This document shows, in pieces, positions 18,549 through 27,471 of a DNA stretch of 64,000 nt (positions within the stretch are counted from its first letter, which is position 1; every line of letters starts with the position of its first letter). The translations under genes were made by a program, and so were the position numbers. The DNA is from an uncultured SAR86 cluster bacterium (GTDB lineage: Bacteria > Pseudomonadota > Gammaproteobacteria > Magnimaribacterales > TMED112): positions 1 to 64,000 of the forward strand of contig CACNDL010000004.1 of assembly GCA_902619265.1 (NCBI GenBank), given 5' to 3'. The notes below the pieces were generated by a model. That model had not been told where the DNA came from, searched no databases, and was given only the letters and a program-made list of their open reading frames with translations.

Positions 18549-20294
18549 CTAATTATAAAACTCTTTTGTAAGACTTTGAATCTCCTTAGCCAAATCTATT
18601 TTTATACTCAAGTCTTTTGAAATTTGTTGTAGGCTCAGTTTTGCAATAGGTTCTATTGAATTGTATTTAGCATAGATTCGTTCAACTATTTTTGGTCCGA
18701 CACCATTAATATCAAAAAGAAAATGTTTCTTCATATCCTTGCGTTTTTTGCTTCTAAAATTCTTAAGCGCAAATCTATGTGCCTCATCCCTAATATCTAA
18801 AAATAGTTTTGAGATATCTTCTGAATTACGAAATTCATAATCACCAACATTGGTATGTAAGGTTTCAAGACCGTATTTTCTCTTAACGCCTTTAGATACT
18901 GATACACATTGAATGTCTATATCTAATCTTTCTGATATGTAATTCAAGTGGGTCTTGCCACCGTCAATTAAAATTAGATCTACTTCAGGTATTGATTTTA
19001 GATATTTATTAATTCCAAATAACAATGAGTCTAAATCGGACTCAGAAATTGTAATGGGCACTCGAAAAAATCGGTATTTGCTTTTATTGAACGAATTTTC
19101 TGAGAAATTTACACATGAGACTGTTTTTATATCTCCACTAACGCCACTAACGTCAAATCCTACGATAGTTGGCTCCTCGATTGTATTAAGATTTCTGCGC
19201 AGAAAATCTAAAGATTGAGCATATTTTTGATATTTCGTAGCTTGGTTTAATAGACCTTCATTAGCATTTTTGTTAGCAAGCTCAATCCACTCAGCTTTTT
19301 TTCCTTTCTGTGGTTTAAGAAATTTTACATTTCCAAATATATCATTCTCATCAACTTTAAATTCTGTGATGATCTTACTAACAGAGGGGTATTTTTGAAT
19401 CAAACTTGGAATAAATTCTAATAAAGCGTCGTAATCGTTTTTTTGAAGATGGTTTTTAAAAATGAATTTTTGTAAATTAACAAACCTGTCTGATTCGACT
19501 TGTATTACTGCAACTGAAATAAGTTTTTCATTTGTTCGAATACCAACTACTCTTGTATTGCTACCTTTTGAAAAAATAATTTGTTTTTGATTGATTTTGT
19601 TTAATTGCTCTAGTCTGTCTCTTATAGCTGCTGCTTGTTCAAATTTTTCAAGATTAGCTGCTTGCACCATTTCTTCCTTCATTTTCTTTTCTAGATGTTT
19701 GAAATTGCCCTTAAGAATTGTTTTGGTATCTTCAATGTCTTTTCTATACTCTGTTTTATTAATTTCACCGACACAGGGTGCAGTACACCGACCAATTTGA
19801 TACTCCATGCATGGCCTTGATCTATTTTTAAAGTAGTTATCGCTACAAGTTCGTATCTTAAAAACTTTTTGAATTTGATTTACAGCTATTCGTGTTGCAT
19901 AAGCACTTGTGTATGGACCATAAAGACCTTCGTGACCTTTCAGAACTCTTTTAGTTTCAATTTTGGGGAAGTCATGATTTTCGTCTAGGTGAATGAAAGG
20001 ATAACTTTTATCGTCCCTTAATAAGATATTGAATCTTGGTTTTTCTGATTTAATCAGGTTTTGTTCCAAAAGTAATGCGTCAACCTCATTATTTGTTGTA
20101 ACAAAATCTAATTTGTTTGCCAAAGACACCAGTCTTTTCGTTTTATACGTTTGTGTGCCAGAAAAATAACTTCTAGCTCTTTTTTTAAGATTTTTTGCCT
20201 TACCGATATATAAGACTTCATCGTTATTGAAAAACTTATATATGCCTGGCTCTTCGGGAAATTTGGCGGTTAAGGCTTTTAGATCTTTATTCAA
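18549..20294 (-). CDS. uvrC: excinuclease ABC subunit C
   Basis: GIYKFFNNDEVLYIGKAKNLKKRARSYF GIY-YIG motif; RPCMEYQIGRCTAPCVG; RNase H-like VGFDVSGVSG; HhH C-terminus. Confidence 0.96.
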   Translation of the reverse strand: MNKDLKALTAKFPEEPGIYKFFNNDEVLYIGKAKNLKKRARSYFSGTQTYKTKRLVSLANKLDFVTTNNEVDALLLEQNLIKSEKPRFNILLRDDKSYPFIHLDENHDFPKIETKRVLKGHEGLYGPYTSAYATRIAVNQIQKVFKIRTCSDNYFKNRSRPCMEYQIGRCTAPCVGEINKTEYRKDIEDTKTILKGNFKHLEKKMKEEMVQAANLEKFEQAAAIRDRLEQLNKINQKQIIFSKGSNTRVVGIRTNEKLISVAVIQVESDRFVNLQKFIFKNHLQKNDYDALLEFIPSLIQKYPSVSKIITEFKVDENDIFGNVKFLKPQKGKKAEWIELANKNANEGLLNQATKYQKYAQSLDFLRRNLNTIEEPTIVGFDVSGVSGDIKTVSCVNFSENSFNKSKYRFFRVPITISESDLDSLLFGINKYLKSIPEVDLILIDGGKTHLNYISERLDIDIQCVSVSKGVKRKYGLETLHTNVGDYEFRNSEDISKLFLDIRDEAHRFALKNFRSKKRKDMKKHFLFDINGVGPKIVERIYAKYNSIEPIAKLSLQQISKDLSIKIDLAKEIQSLTKEFYN

Positions 20295-21615
20295 TTTCTT
20301 TCTTCGTATTTAATTTACCTAATTCAACCCCCCATTGATCGAATGGATTAATGTTCCAAAACATACTCATTAATATGGTTTTATTTTCCCAAATTGCAAT
20401 TAACTCTCCTAGAGATTCTGGTGATATATTTTTTAAAAGTACTGTTGTATATCTCTTAGGTAAAACTCTCTTTTGTAAGTCAGATTCGTTTAGTGTGCCA
20501 TCTCTAAGAGATTTAGTTTGTCCTTTGAATTGTTTGAAATTCAAATCGTCATTTTCTGAAGCAATAAAGTAGCTATTGGTTTCCCTATTTCCTTGAAATA
20601 AATGCTGAAAAAAGGAGTGTTGAGATCTTGGGCCATACCCACCCCAAATAATTGATCCAGTATTAAAATCCAATAGTTCATTTGTATCTCTATCCACTGA
20701 TTTTCCGAGGGACTCCATTTCAAGCTGTTGGGCATAGGCATAGAAATTTCTCAACTTATAGTCGTAATTAAGGATTAATGTCGTATCAAAATTTAATAAA
20801 TTATTGAAAACGATATCTTGTATAGCTAATGAAAGCGCTGGATTTAACCCAGGCTTCTGTGAACTTAAAATATCTATACTAATTGCACCAGATAAGAATT
20901 TTTCAAAAGCGGTTCGACCATTGGATAAAAAGAATCCTATGTTTATTCCAGTCCATATTGAAAATCTGCCACCAGTACCAACGTCAAAATCTAGAATGTT
21001 GTTTGCATTGATTCCATAGTCAATTGCTGATTTTCTCGATGCCGTTACAGCAAATGTGTTGTTAAGATATTTATTTTTAGTAATTACTTCATAACTTCTT
21101 AAAGTTTCAAGAGTTGAAAAAGATTTTGAAGCAATGACTAAGCCGTATTCAGACAAATCTAAATTTTTAAACTTTTCAAACTCTGCTGGGTCACTGCCTG
21201 TAACAAAATTAATTTCGATTTCATCATTTGAAAAAACATCGTGCATAAGTTTTGGTCCTAGGTATGAACCTCCAATACCAAAAATTATTATTTTTTTAAA
21301 ATTGGTTTTAATTAATTTCGCTAAAACTTCAATTTCATCTAAACTTTTTGAATATAAATCTGATTCTGGGTCCCTATATTTAAAGTGTGTGACTGCTCTA
21401 TTTTCAGTATTATTTAGTCTGGCTCCAGACTTGAGATCCTGAAATTTTTTTGTAAATTCATGTTTTTCAGCGTAATTTTCAAAATAATTAAAAGTTGCTT
21501 CGTTGATTAATGTTGTGGATTGGTCAATTGACAAAAAGCCTGTTGAAAACTTTCGTTTACATACTCCACGAGTTTGTTCAGCAGAAATATTATTTAATAA
21601 ATCTTGAAACTTCAC
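20287..21615 (-). CDS. pgi: glucose-6-phosphate isomerase
   Basis: FGIGGSYLGPKLMHDVF, VTGSDPAEF, DVGTGGRFSIWTGIN, NPFDQWGVELGK. Confidence 0.93.
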   Translation of the reverse strand: MKFQDLLNNISAEQTRGVCKRKFSTGFLSIDQSTTLINEATFNYFENYAEKHEFTKKFQDLKSGARLNNTENRAVTHFKYRDPESDLYSKSLDEIEVLAKLIKTNFKKIIIFGIGGSYLGPKLMHDVFSNDEIEINFVTGSDPAEFEKFKNLDLSEYGLVIASKSFSTLETLRSYEVITKNKYLNNTFAVTASRKSAIDYGINANNILDFDVGTGGRFSIWTGINIGFFLSNGRTAFEKFLSGAISIDILSSQKPGLNPALSLAIQDIVFNNLLNFDTTLILNYDYKLRNFYAYAQQLEMESLGKSVDRDTNELLDFNTGSIIWGGYGPRSQHSFFQHLFQGNRETNSYFIASENDDLNFKQFKGQTKSLRDGTLNESDLQKRVLPKRYTTVLLKNISPESLGELIAIWENKTILMSMFWNINPFDQWGVELGKLNTKKEIE

Positions 21616-22265
21616 GAGTAATCCTTTATGGCTTCTTCAATGTCTTTTGCCTGTGTAATCGGTCTACCAACTACAATGTAATCGGCACCTTTAGAATATG
21701 CTTCACCCGATGTCATTACTCTTTTTTGATCATCGAATGTGTGTTGATTTCTTATACCTGGCACAACTTTTATCAATGAAGTGTCTTTAATGAATTCAAG
21801 CTCTTGTGAACTACATACAATTCCATCAATTTTCGTCTCCATTGCAACATTGATTAAGTTATCAAATTGTTTTTTGAAATCATTGTTATAAAGTTCTCTG
21901 GTATCACTATCATCAAGACTTGTGAGCAAACTAACACCAAGAATCTTTGTATCTCCCTTAGATTCATTCGCAGCTTGAATCATATCTCGACCACCTTGAA
22001 GATGTATTGTTGTTAGTTTGACATTATATTGAGATATTTCTTCAACCGATTTTTTGACAGTATTTGGTATATCATGCAATTTCAAATCTAAAAATATCTC
22101 AAAACCCTTATGAGACAAAAATTCTAAAACCTTTGGTCCTTCTGATATAAATAGCTGTAAACCTACTTTGGCAATACATTTTTGAGGATCAAGCTTAGAA
22201 ATGAAATTAGACACTTCATCGATGTTTTTAAAATCGAGGGCAATAATTAGTCTTTTGTTCGACAT
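21612..22265 (-). CDS. pyrF: orotidine 5'-phosphate decarboxylase
   Basis: IIALDFKN, FLDLKLHDIPNTVKKSVEEI, GIVCSSQEL, ADYIVVGRPITQAKD. Confidence 0.96.
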   Translation of the reverse strand: MSNKRLIIALDFKNIDEVSNFISKLDPQKCIAKVGLQLFISEGPKVLEFLSHKGFEIFLDLKLHDIPNTVKKSVEEISQYNVKLTTIHLQGGRDMIQAANESKGDTKILGVSLLTSLDDSDTRELYNNDFKKQFDNLINVAMETKIDGIVCSSQELEFIKDTSLIKVVPGIRNQHTFDDQKRVMTSGEAYSKGADYIVVGRPITQAKDIEEAIKDYS

Positions 22266-22298
22266 AACTTGAATTGTATTTAAAAGATTTGATATTTA

Positions 22299-23615
22299 CT
22301 AGGAAACAAGGGTAAGAGAGATTCTCTCTCTTTCAGAATCCATGCCACTAATAGAAACTGTAACTTCTTCACCAGCTTTATATAAATCTTGTATTGTTTG
22401 AGAGCCTACTTCGATCTCTGAGTGGTGTATTAATCCATCAATACCACCATCTAATTCAACAAACACACCAAAATCGGTCACTGATTTAATTTTAAGTTTC
22501 TCAAGAATATCACCATTGTTATGTTTATCTTCAAACTCTTTCCATGGATTTTCTGTGGTATGTTTTCTACTCAACGAAACTTTCCTTTCTTCAAGATCAA
22601 TTTCCATAACTTTCACATCAATTTTATCGCCTTTCTCTAGAATTGAAGCTGGGTTGATGTTTTTATTTTTCCAATCAAGATCGGTGATGTGTACTAGTCC
22701 TTCGATATCATCATCAAGTTTAACGAAGCATCCATAATCTGTAGTTAAAGCAACTTCTCCGTTCACAACTTGGCCAACATGATACTTACTTTCAATATCT
22801 TTCCAAGGATCCTCAGAAAGTTGTTTTAGACCTAAAGAAACTCTCATTTTTTCTTCGTCAAAGGAGAGAACCATGAATTCCATTTTATCACCAACTTTAA
22901 GTACTTCTTTTGGATGCATTACTCTTTTCCAAGATAAATCGGTAATATGAAGTAGGCCGTCTAAACCGCCCAGATCAACAAAAGCACCATAGTCTGTCAG
23001 GTTTTTGATGGTGCCCTCAATTTTTTCGCCTTCTTTGATGATTCCTAGCAATCTTTCTCTCTCTTCAGAATTTTGTTCTTGCAATACTGCTTTTCTGGAA
23101 AGAACAATGTTTGATCTTTTCTTATCGAATTTCATTACTTTGAAATCAAGAGTTTGGCCTGTTAAGTCTGGATAATCCTTACCTCCTTTTGGATCTATAA
23201 GAGAGCCAGGTAAGAATGCTTTGACGACATCAACGAATACTGTAAAGCCACCCTTAACTTTATTAACGACTTTACCTTCGACGTAGACACCGTCATTATG
23301 GGCTGTTTCCAACTTATCCCAAGTTTCTTGTTTTCTTGCTTTATCTCGAGAAAGTCTGATCTCACCGTATCCATCATCGAGTGCATCAAGCATGACTTCG
23401 ACCTCATCGCCTACCTCAACAACTAATTTACTTGCGTGATCTTGAAATTCTTCAATGGATACAAGCCCGTCAGATTTGAAACCAATGTCTAATGTGACCC
23501 ACTTCTTACCAATTTCTACAACATTGGCTTTAACCAATGATCCTTGCACAAGATTAAACTCGCTAAAACTTTTATCTAGCAAATTTTGTAATGTGTTATC
23601 AGTATTTTTCATCAA
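22299..23615 (-). CDS. rpsA: 30S ribosomal protein S1 (five S1 domains)
   Basis: five S1 repeats recognisable (e.g. GTIKNLTDYGAFVDLGGLDGLLHITDLSWKR); follows cmk. Confidence 0.94.
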   Translation of the reverse strand: MMKNTDNTLQNLLDKSFSEFNLVQGSLVKANVVEIGKKWVTLDIGFKSDGLVSIEEFQDHASKLVVEVGDEVEVMLDALDDGYGEIRLSRDKARKQETWDKLETAHNDGVYVEGKVVNKVKGGFTVFVDVVKAFLPGSLIDPKGGKDYPDLTGQTLDFKVMKFDKKRSNIVLSRKAVLQEQNSEERERLLGIIKEGEKIEGTIKNLTDYGAFVDLGGLDGLLHITDLSWKRVMHPKEVLKVGDKMEFMVLSFDEEKMRVSLGLKQLSEDPWKDIESKYHVGQVVNGEVALTTDYGCFVKLDDDIEGLVHITDLDWKNKNINPASILEKGDKIDVKVMEIDLEERKVSLSRKHTTENPWKEFEDKHNNGDILEKLKIKSVTDFGVFVELDGGIDGLIHHSEIEVGSQTIQDLYKAGEEVTVSISGMDSERERISLTLVS

Positions 23616-24240
23616 TCAATTTTTTTATCAAATTTGTAATTTCTCCAACAGTCTTCTCTGAACTGTCAATGAAGATTGAATCCTCAGTTTGTTTTAATGG
23701 TGATTGAGTTCTTTTAGTGTCTCTATCATCCCTGAGCACAATCTCATTTTTGAGTTCGGAAATATTAACCTTTTGTCCAGCATTTCTCAACTGATTTGCT
23801 CTTCTCATTACTCTTTCTTCTAAATTTGCGGTTAAAAAAATTTTTACGAGTGAATCTGGAAAAAGTTTAGATGACATATCACGTCCTTCAGCGACTAAAC
23901 CCGGTGCTTTTCGATAGGTTTTTTGAATCATGGTTAATTTATCTCTTACCGCAGATAATTGAGATAGCTCTGATGAAAGTTTTGTTATTGCAGGACCTCT
24001 TATTTCATCAGTGATACTCTTATTTCGGTATGAAATAGTTTCATGTTCGAGATCATATTCGTGATCTATATTGTTTATCTCTTGCGTTATATCTGAGACC
24101 CCTATTGAATGCAGAAAAGCATAACATCTATATATCAGACCACTATCTAAGTAATTCCAATTTAAATCAATTGCTAAGGCTTTTGAGATAGTTCCTTTAC
24201 CAGAACCAGAGGGTCCATCAATTGTAACTATTGGTACCAT
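23599..24240 (-). CDS. cmk: cytidylate kinase
   Basis: VTIDGPSGSGKGTISKALA, YLDSGLIYRCYA, VAEGRDMSSKLFP. Confidence 0.94.
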   Translation of the reverse strand: MVPIVTIDGPSGSGKGTISKALAIDLNWNYLDSGLIYRCYAFLHSIGVSDITQEINNIDHEYDLEHETISYRNKSITDEIRGPAITKLSSELSQLSAVRDKLTMIQKTYRKAPGLVAEGRDMSSKLFPDSLVKIFLTANLEERVMRRANQLRNAGQKVNISELKNEIVLRDDRDTKRTQSPLKQTEDSIFIDSSEKTVGEITNLIKKLIDEKY

Positions 24241-25409
24241 GCTTTTATCACCTCAAAGAAACCTGGAAATGAAGTTTCCACTGATTCAGTTTCATCAAAA
24301 TTAATTTTTTTACCTGTTACTAGCGCTGCAATCACAAAACTCATAATAATCCTATGATCGCCACCTGTCTCTAAATCTACACTATCATTATCATAATTTT
24401 TCGACGGGATGATTTCAAAACCGTCTTCAAATTCTGTTAGACCAATATTTGGATTAAACTTTTTCATGTTATCCAGCAATAAACTAATCCTGTCAGATTC
24501 TTTATATCTCAGTTCTTTAGCATCTCTAATTGTAGTTTTCCCCTCAGCAAACATTGCCAAAATTGCAATCAAAGGTATTTCATCTATTAAATTAGGAATA
24601 CTTTGTCCTGAAATTGAAACTCCTTTTAAATTTGTATCAAGCTTGGCGGTTAGGTCTGCTCTAGGTTCATTGGATATTGTGCAAGCATTATGTAACTCAA
24701 TTTTTGCGCCCATCTCCTCTAAAACATTTAGAAAAGCTGTTCTGGTTTTATTCACTCCGACACCTTCTAGAGGAATATCTTTGTTTGTGAGAATATTTGC
24801 GGCAATAAGGTATGCTGCGGAAGAAAAATCTTTGGGAACATCGATGAATTTCTTTGTTATTTCTTTGGTGCCATCAAAGATTATTTTATTTCCCTCTTTG
24901 AAAATTTCTGCATCACATTCTTTCAATAAACGCTCTGTGTGATCTCTGGAAGGTATATTTTCGATTATTTCAATTTTAGTTTTTGATGAAAGAGCTGCTA
25001 ATAGCAAACATGATTTAATTTGAGCACTTGGTATTTCTAATTCATATACAAAATTCGATTGTAATTTTGATTCAGCTATTTCAATTGGTGGGTATTTATC
25101 TTCTCTCAAAAAAATTTTTGCACCCCAATTATTTAGCGGATCAGAAATTCTTCTCATTGGTCTTTTAGAAAGTGATTTGTCACCTATTAAAGTACATTTT
25201 TTTCCTGATCCAGCAATATATCCCGTCAAAAGACGAATACCTGTACCTGAGTTACCTAAATTAAGCGTAAGATTTTTACTGTATTGAGCAAATTGTTTTG
25301 CAGCCTCAAGGGTATTTTTTACGTCTTCTCCAATGAACCTTTCATCGAAATCTAAATTTAAAACAGCGCATCTTTGAGCAATAGATTTGTCTTTGGGCAG
25401 TTCAATCAC
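24228..25409 (-). CDS. aroA: 3-phosphoshikimate 1-carboxyvinyltransferase (EPSP synthase)
   Basis: LGNSGTGIRLLTGYIAG, KRPMRRISDPLNNWGAKI, ELRYKESDRISLLLDNM, TGGDHRIIMSFVIAA. Confidence 0.92.
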   Translation of the reverse strand: MIELPKDKSIAQRCAVLNLDFDERFIGEDVKNTLEAAKQFAQYSKNLTLNLGNSGTGIRLLTGYIAGSGKKCTLIGDKSLSKRPMRRISDPLNNWGAKIFLREDKYPPIEIAESKLQSNFVYELEIPSAQIKSCLLLAALSSKTKIEIIENIPSRDHTERLLKECDAEIFKEGNKIIFDGTKEITKKFIDVPKDFSSAAYLIAANILTNKDIPLEGVGVNKTRTAFLNVLEEMGAKIELHNACTISNEPRADLTAKLDTNLKGVSISGQSIPNLIDEIPLIAILAMFAEGKTTIRDAKELRYKESDRISLLLDNMKKFNPNIGLTEFEDGFEIIPSKNYDNDSVDLETGGDHRIIMSFVIAALVTGKKINFDETESVETSFPGFFEVIKAWYQ

Positions 25410-26128
25410 AATAGTTTTTTCTTAAGCTTTTCTTTTATATATTCAAGATTTTCTTTATTATCCAAAAATATTTCACGCCAAAGATGTTCATCTGCTTCTG
25501 ATAGCCTCAGTATTTCTTTGAGGCTATCGCCCGAGAATCTTTTGTAGTCAATATTTTCTTCATCAAGTATTTCTCTGTATATAAAACTAAACAAATGAGG
25601 AAAATGGCTGAGAAAAGCGTAATTCTTATTATGTTCTGAAAAATTCATTACAGTGGTGTTTGCCCCCAGTGAGCTCCAAAATGATCTTAATTCAGATAAC
25701 TTTTCTTGATAAGGTGTATCAATAATAATTACTTCTTTTCCCTTAAATAAATCTGGTTCAGCATCTACAGGTCCAACTTTATGACTTCCACAAATAGGAT
25801 GTGATGAAATAAAATTTGGAGGCAGATCTGCTTCTTGCAAAAAGTTTTTAGAACTTGAAATATCAGTAATAAGGCTTTCAGGAAATTTGGAAGAAAAATA
25901 TGAGATATGCTCAAGAACATCTTTTTGTCTTGTACAAATAATTATTAAATCAAACTCTCCTTTGATATCTGAAACATCTGAAAATATATTTTTATAGATA
26001 TTAAGGTTTTTTAAAGTTGTAAGATAAGCTTCATGTGTTTCAAAACATGTAACATTATGGTTTTCTAAGGCATGAGCCATTGAAGTACCCATAAAACCTG
26101 AACCTGCTATTAATATTTCTTTACTCAT
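25406..26128 (-). CDS. tyrA: prephenate dehydrogenase
   Basis: ILIAGSGFMGTSMAHAL, SSHPICGSHKVGPVDAEPDLFKGKEVII; located in the aro supraoperon. Confidence 0.85.
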   Translation of the reverse strand: MSKEILIAGSGFMGTSMAHALENHNVTCFETHEAYLTTLKNLNIYKNIFSDVSDIKGEFDLIIICTRQKDVLEHISYFSSKFPESLITDISSSKNFLQEADLPPNFISSHPICGSHKVGPVDAEPDLFKGKEVIIIDTPYQEKLSELRSFWSSLGANTTVMNFSEHNKNYAFLSHFPHLFSFIYREILDEENIDYKRFSGDSLKEILRLSEADEHLWREIFLDNKENLEYIKEKLKKKLL

Positions 26129-26405
26129 TATTTTTTTGAGCGTTAAGTGATGTTTTCATAATCTCGACGAATATAGACTTTAAATCCTCTTTTGGATATA
26201 GGAGTGAAAGTTCTTCAATCTTTTTTAGGATTTCTTCTTCTCTAGAATCATCATGCATATTTTTATCTAAGTTTTTTTTAACTTTTCCTATTTGAAGTGA
26301 AAGATTTAGTCTAGATTCAAGTAAAGCAATAATTTCTGAGTCAATTGCGTCTATTTCTTCTCTAATAAATAAAAGTGCTTTTTCATCATCCATAATTTTT
26401 CTCAA
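26121..26405 (-). CDS. stand-alone chorismate mutase (AroQ-type, PheA N-terminal domain only)
   Basis: IREEIDAIDSEIIALLESRLNLSLQIGKVKKN ... DDSREEEILKKI. Confidence 0.88.
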   Translation of the reverse strand: MRKIMDDEKALLFIREEIDAIDSEIIALLESRLNLSLQIGKVKKNLDKNMHDDSREEEILKKIEELSLLYPKEDLKSIFVEIMKTSLNAQKNNE

Positions 26406-27471
26406 AATTTTCCATAAAATCTTTCAGAGCAGAAACTGATTCCATTTTCATTGAATTGTAAATGCTAGCTCGCATTCCACCAACTGTTCGATGGCCTTTC
26501 AAATATCTTAGATCAGCTTTTTCAGCTTCATCTAAAAAAACTTTTTCTAGCTCGCTATTTACAATAGTGAATACCACATTATTAATAGATCTTTGTTCTG
26601 GATTTACTGGGTTCAGATAAAAATCTGATTTATCGATTAGATCGTATAACATGGCTGTTTTAGCTATGCTTTGTTTTTCCATTTCAGCTACGCCGCCGTT
26701 TTCCAAATACCAATCAAACATTTTTCCGGCCACATACCAACCGAATGTATTAGGTGTATTAAGCATGGATCCTTCATTAGCATGCGCATCATACTTAAGA
26801 ATATTTGGTAAATCAGGGTTAGATTTTTCCATGAGTTCTTTTTTTGCAATTACTAAGGTTATCCCTGAAGGACCAAAATTCTTTTGTGCACAAGCGTAAA
26901 TGAAGTCATATTTTGTGACATCGATATCCTCAGAAAATAAACATGAAGACATATCAACAAAAGAGTACGGAGAAAACTTAGGTTCTTGTGTAATTCTAAT
27001 ACCTTGAATGGTTTCATTTTTACAGTAATGAACAAGAGCAGAATTTTCCTTGATATTCCAATCAGAAATAAGGTCAATGTTCGTATAGTTATTTTCTTTA
27101 GATGATGTGCATATATTTACATTACAAATCTTTGAAGCTTCTTTTATTGCCTTGGCAGACCATGAGCCAACGTCTGCAAAGTTAGATATTTCACCTAAAT
27201 GAGCAAAGTTCATTGGAATGAGTGAAAACTGTAAGGTTGCTCCACCTTGCATAAAAATTACATCGTAGTCGACAGGTATGGAAAGCAATTTTCTAACTGA
27301 AATTTCAGCCTTGTTAGCTACTTCTTTAAAAACTTGATCACGATGACTGATTTCAATTATAGAAGATCCAATACCTTCATAATCGTACAACTCAGATTCA
27401 ACTGCTTCTAATATTTCAACGGGCAATGTGGCTGGACCAGCACTGAAATTATGAACTCTCTTCTTCATCAA
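26386..27471 (-). CDS. serC: phosphoserine aminotransferase
   Basis: HNFSAGPATLPVEILEAV, GGATLQFSLIPMNF, ACAQKNFGPSGITLVI. Confidence 0.96.
   Translation of the reverse strand: MMKKRVHNFSAGPATLPVEILEAVESELYDYEGIGSSIIEISHRDQVFKEVANKAEISVRKLLSIPVDYDVIFMQGGATLQFSLIPMNFAHLGEISNFADVGSWSAKAIKEASKICNVNICTSSKENNYTNIDLISDWNIKENSALVHYCKNETIQGIRITQEPKFSPYSFVDMSSCLFSEDIDVTKYDFIYACAQKNFGPSGITLVIAKKELMEKSNPDLPNILKYDAHANEGSMLNTPNTFGWYVAGKMFDWYLENGGVAEMEKQSIAKTAMLYDLIDKSDFYLNPVNPEQRSINNVVFTIVNSELEKVFLDEAEKADLRYLKGHRTVGGMRASIYNSMKMESVSALKDFMENFEKNYG

Noticed and set aside
24409-24942. 177-aa plus-strand ORF antisense to aroA
   Set aside because: Shadow ORF in the opposite strand of a conserved enzyme.
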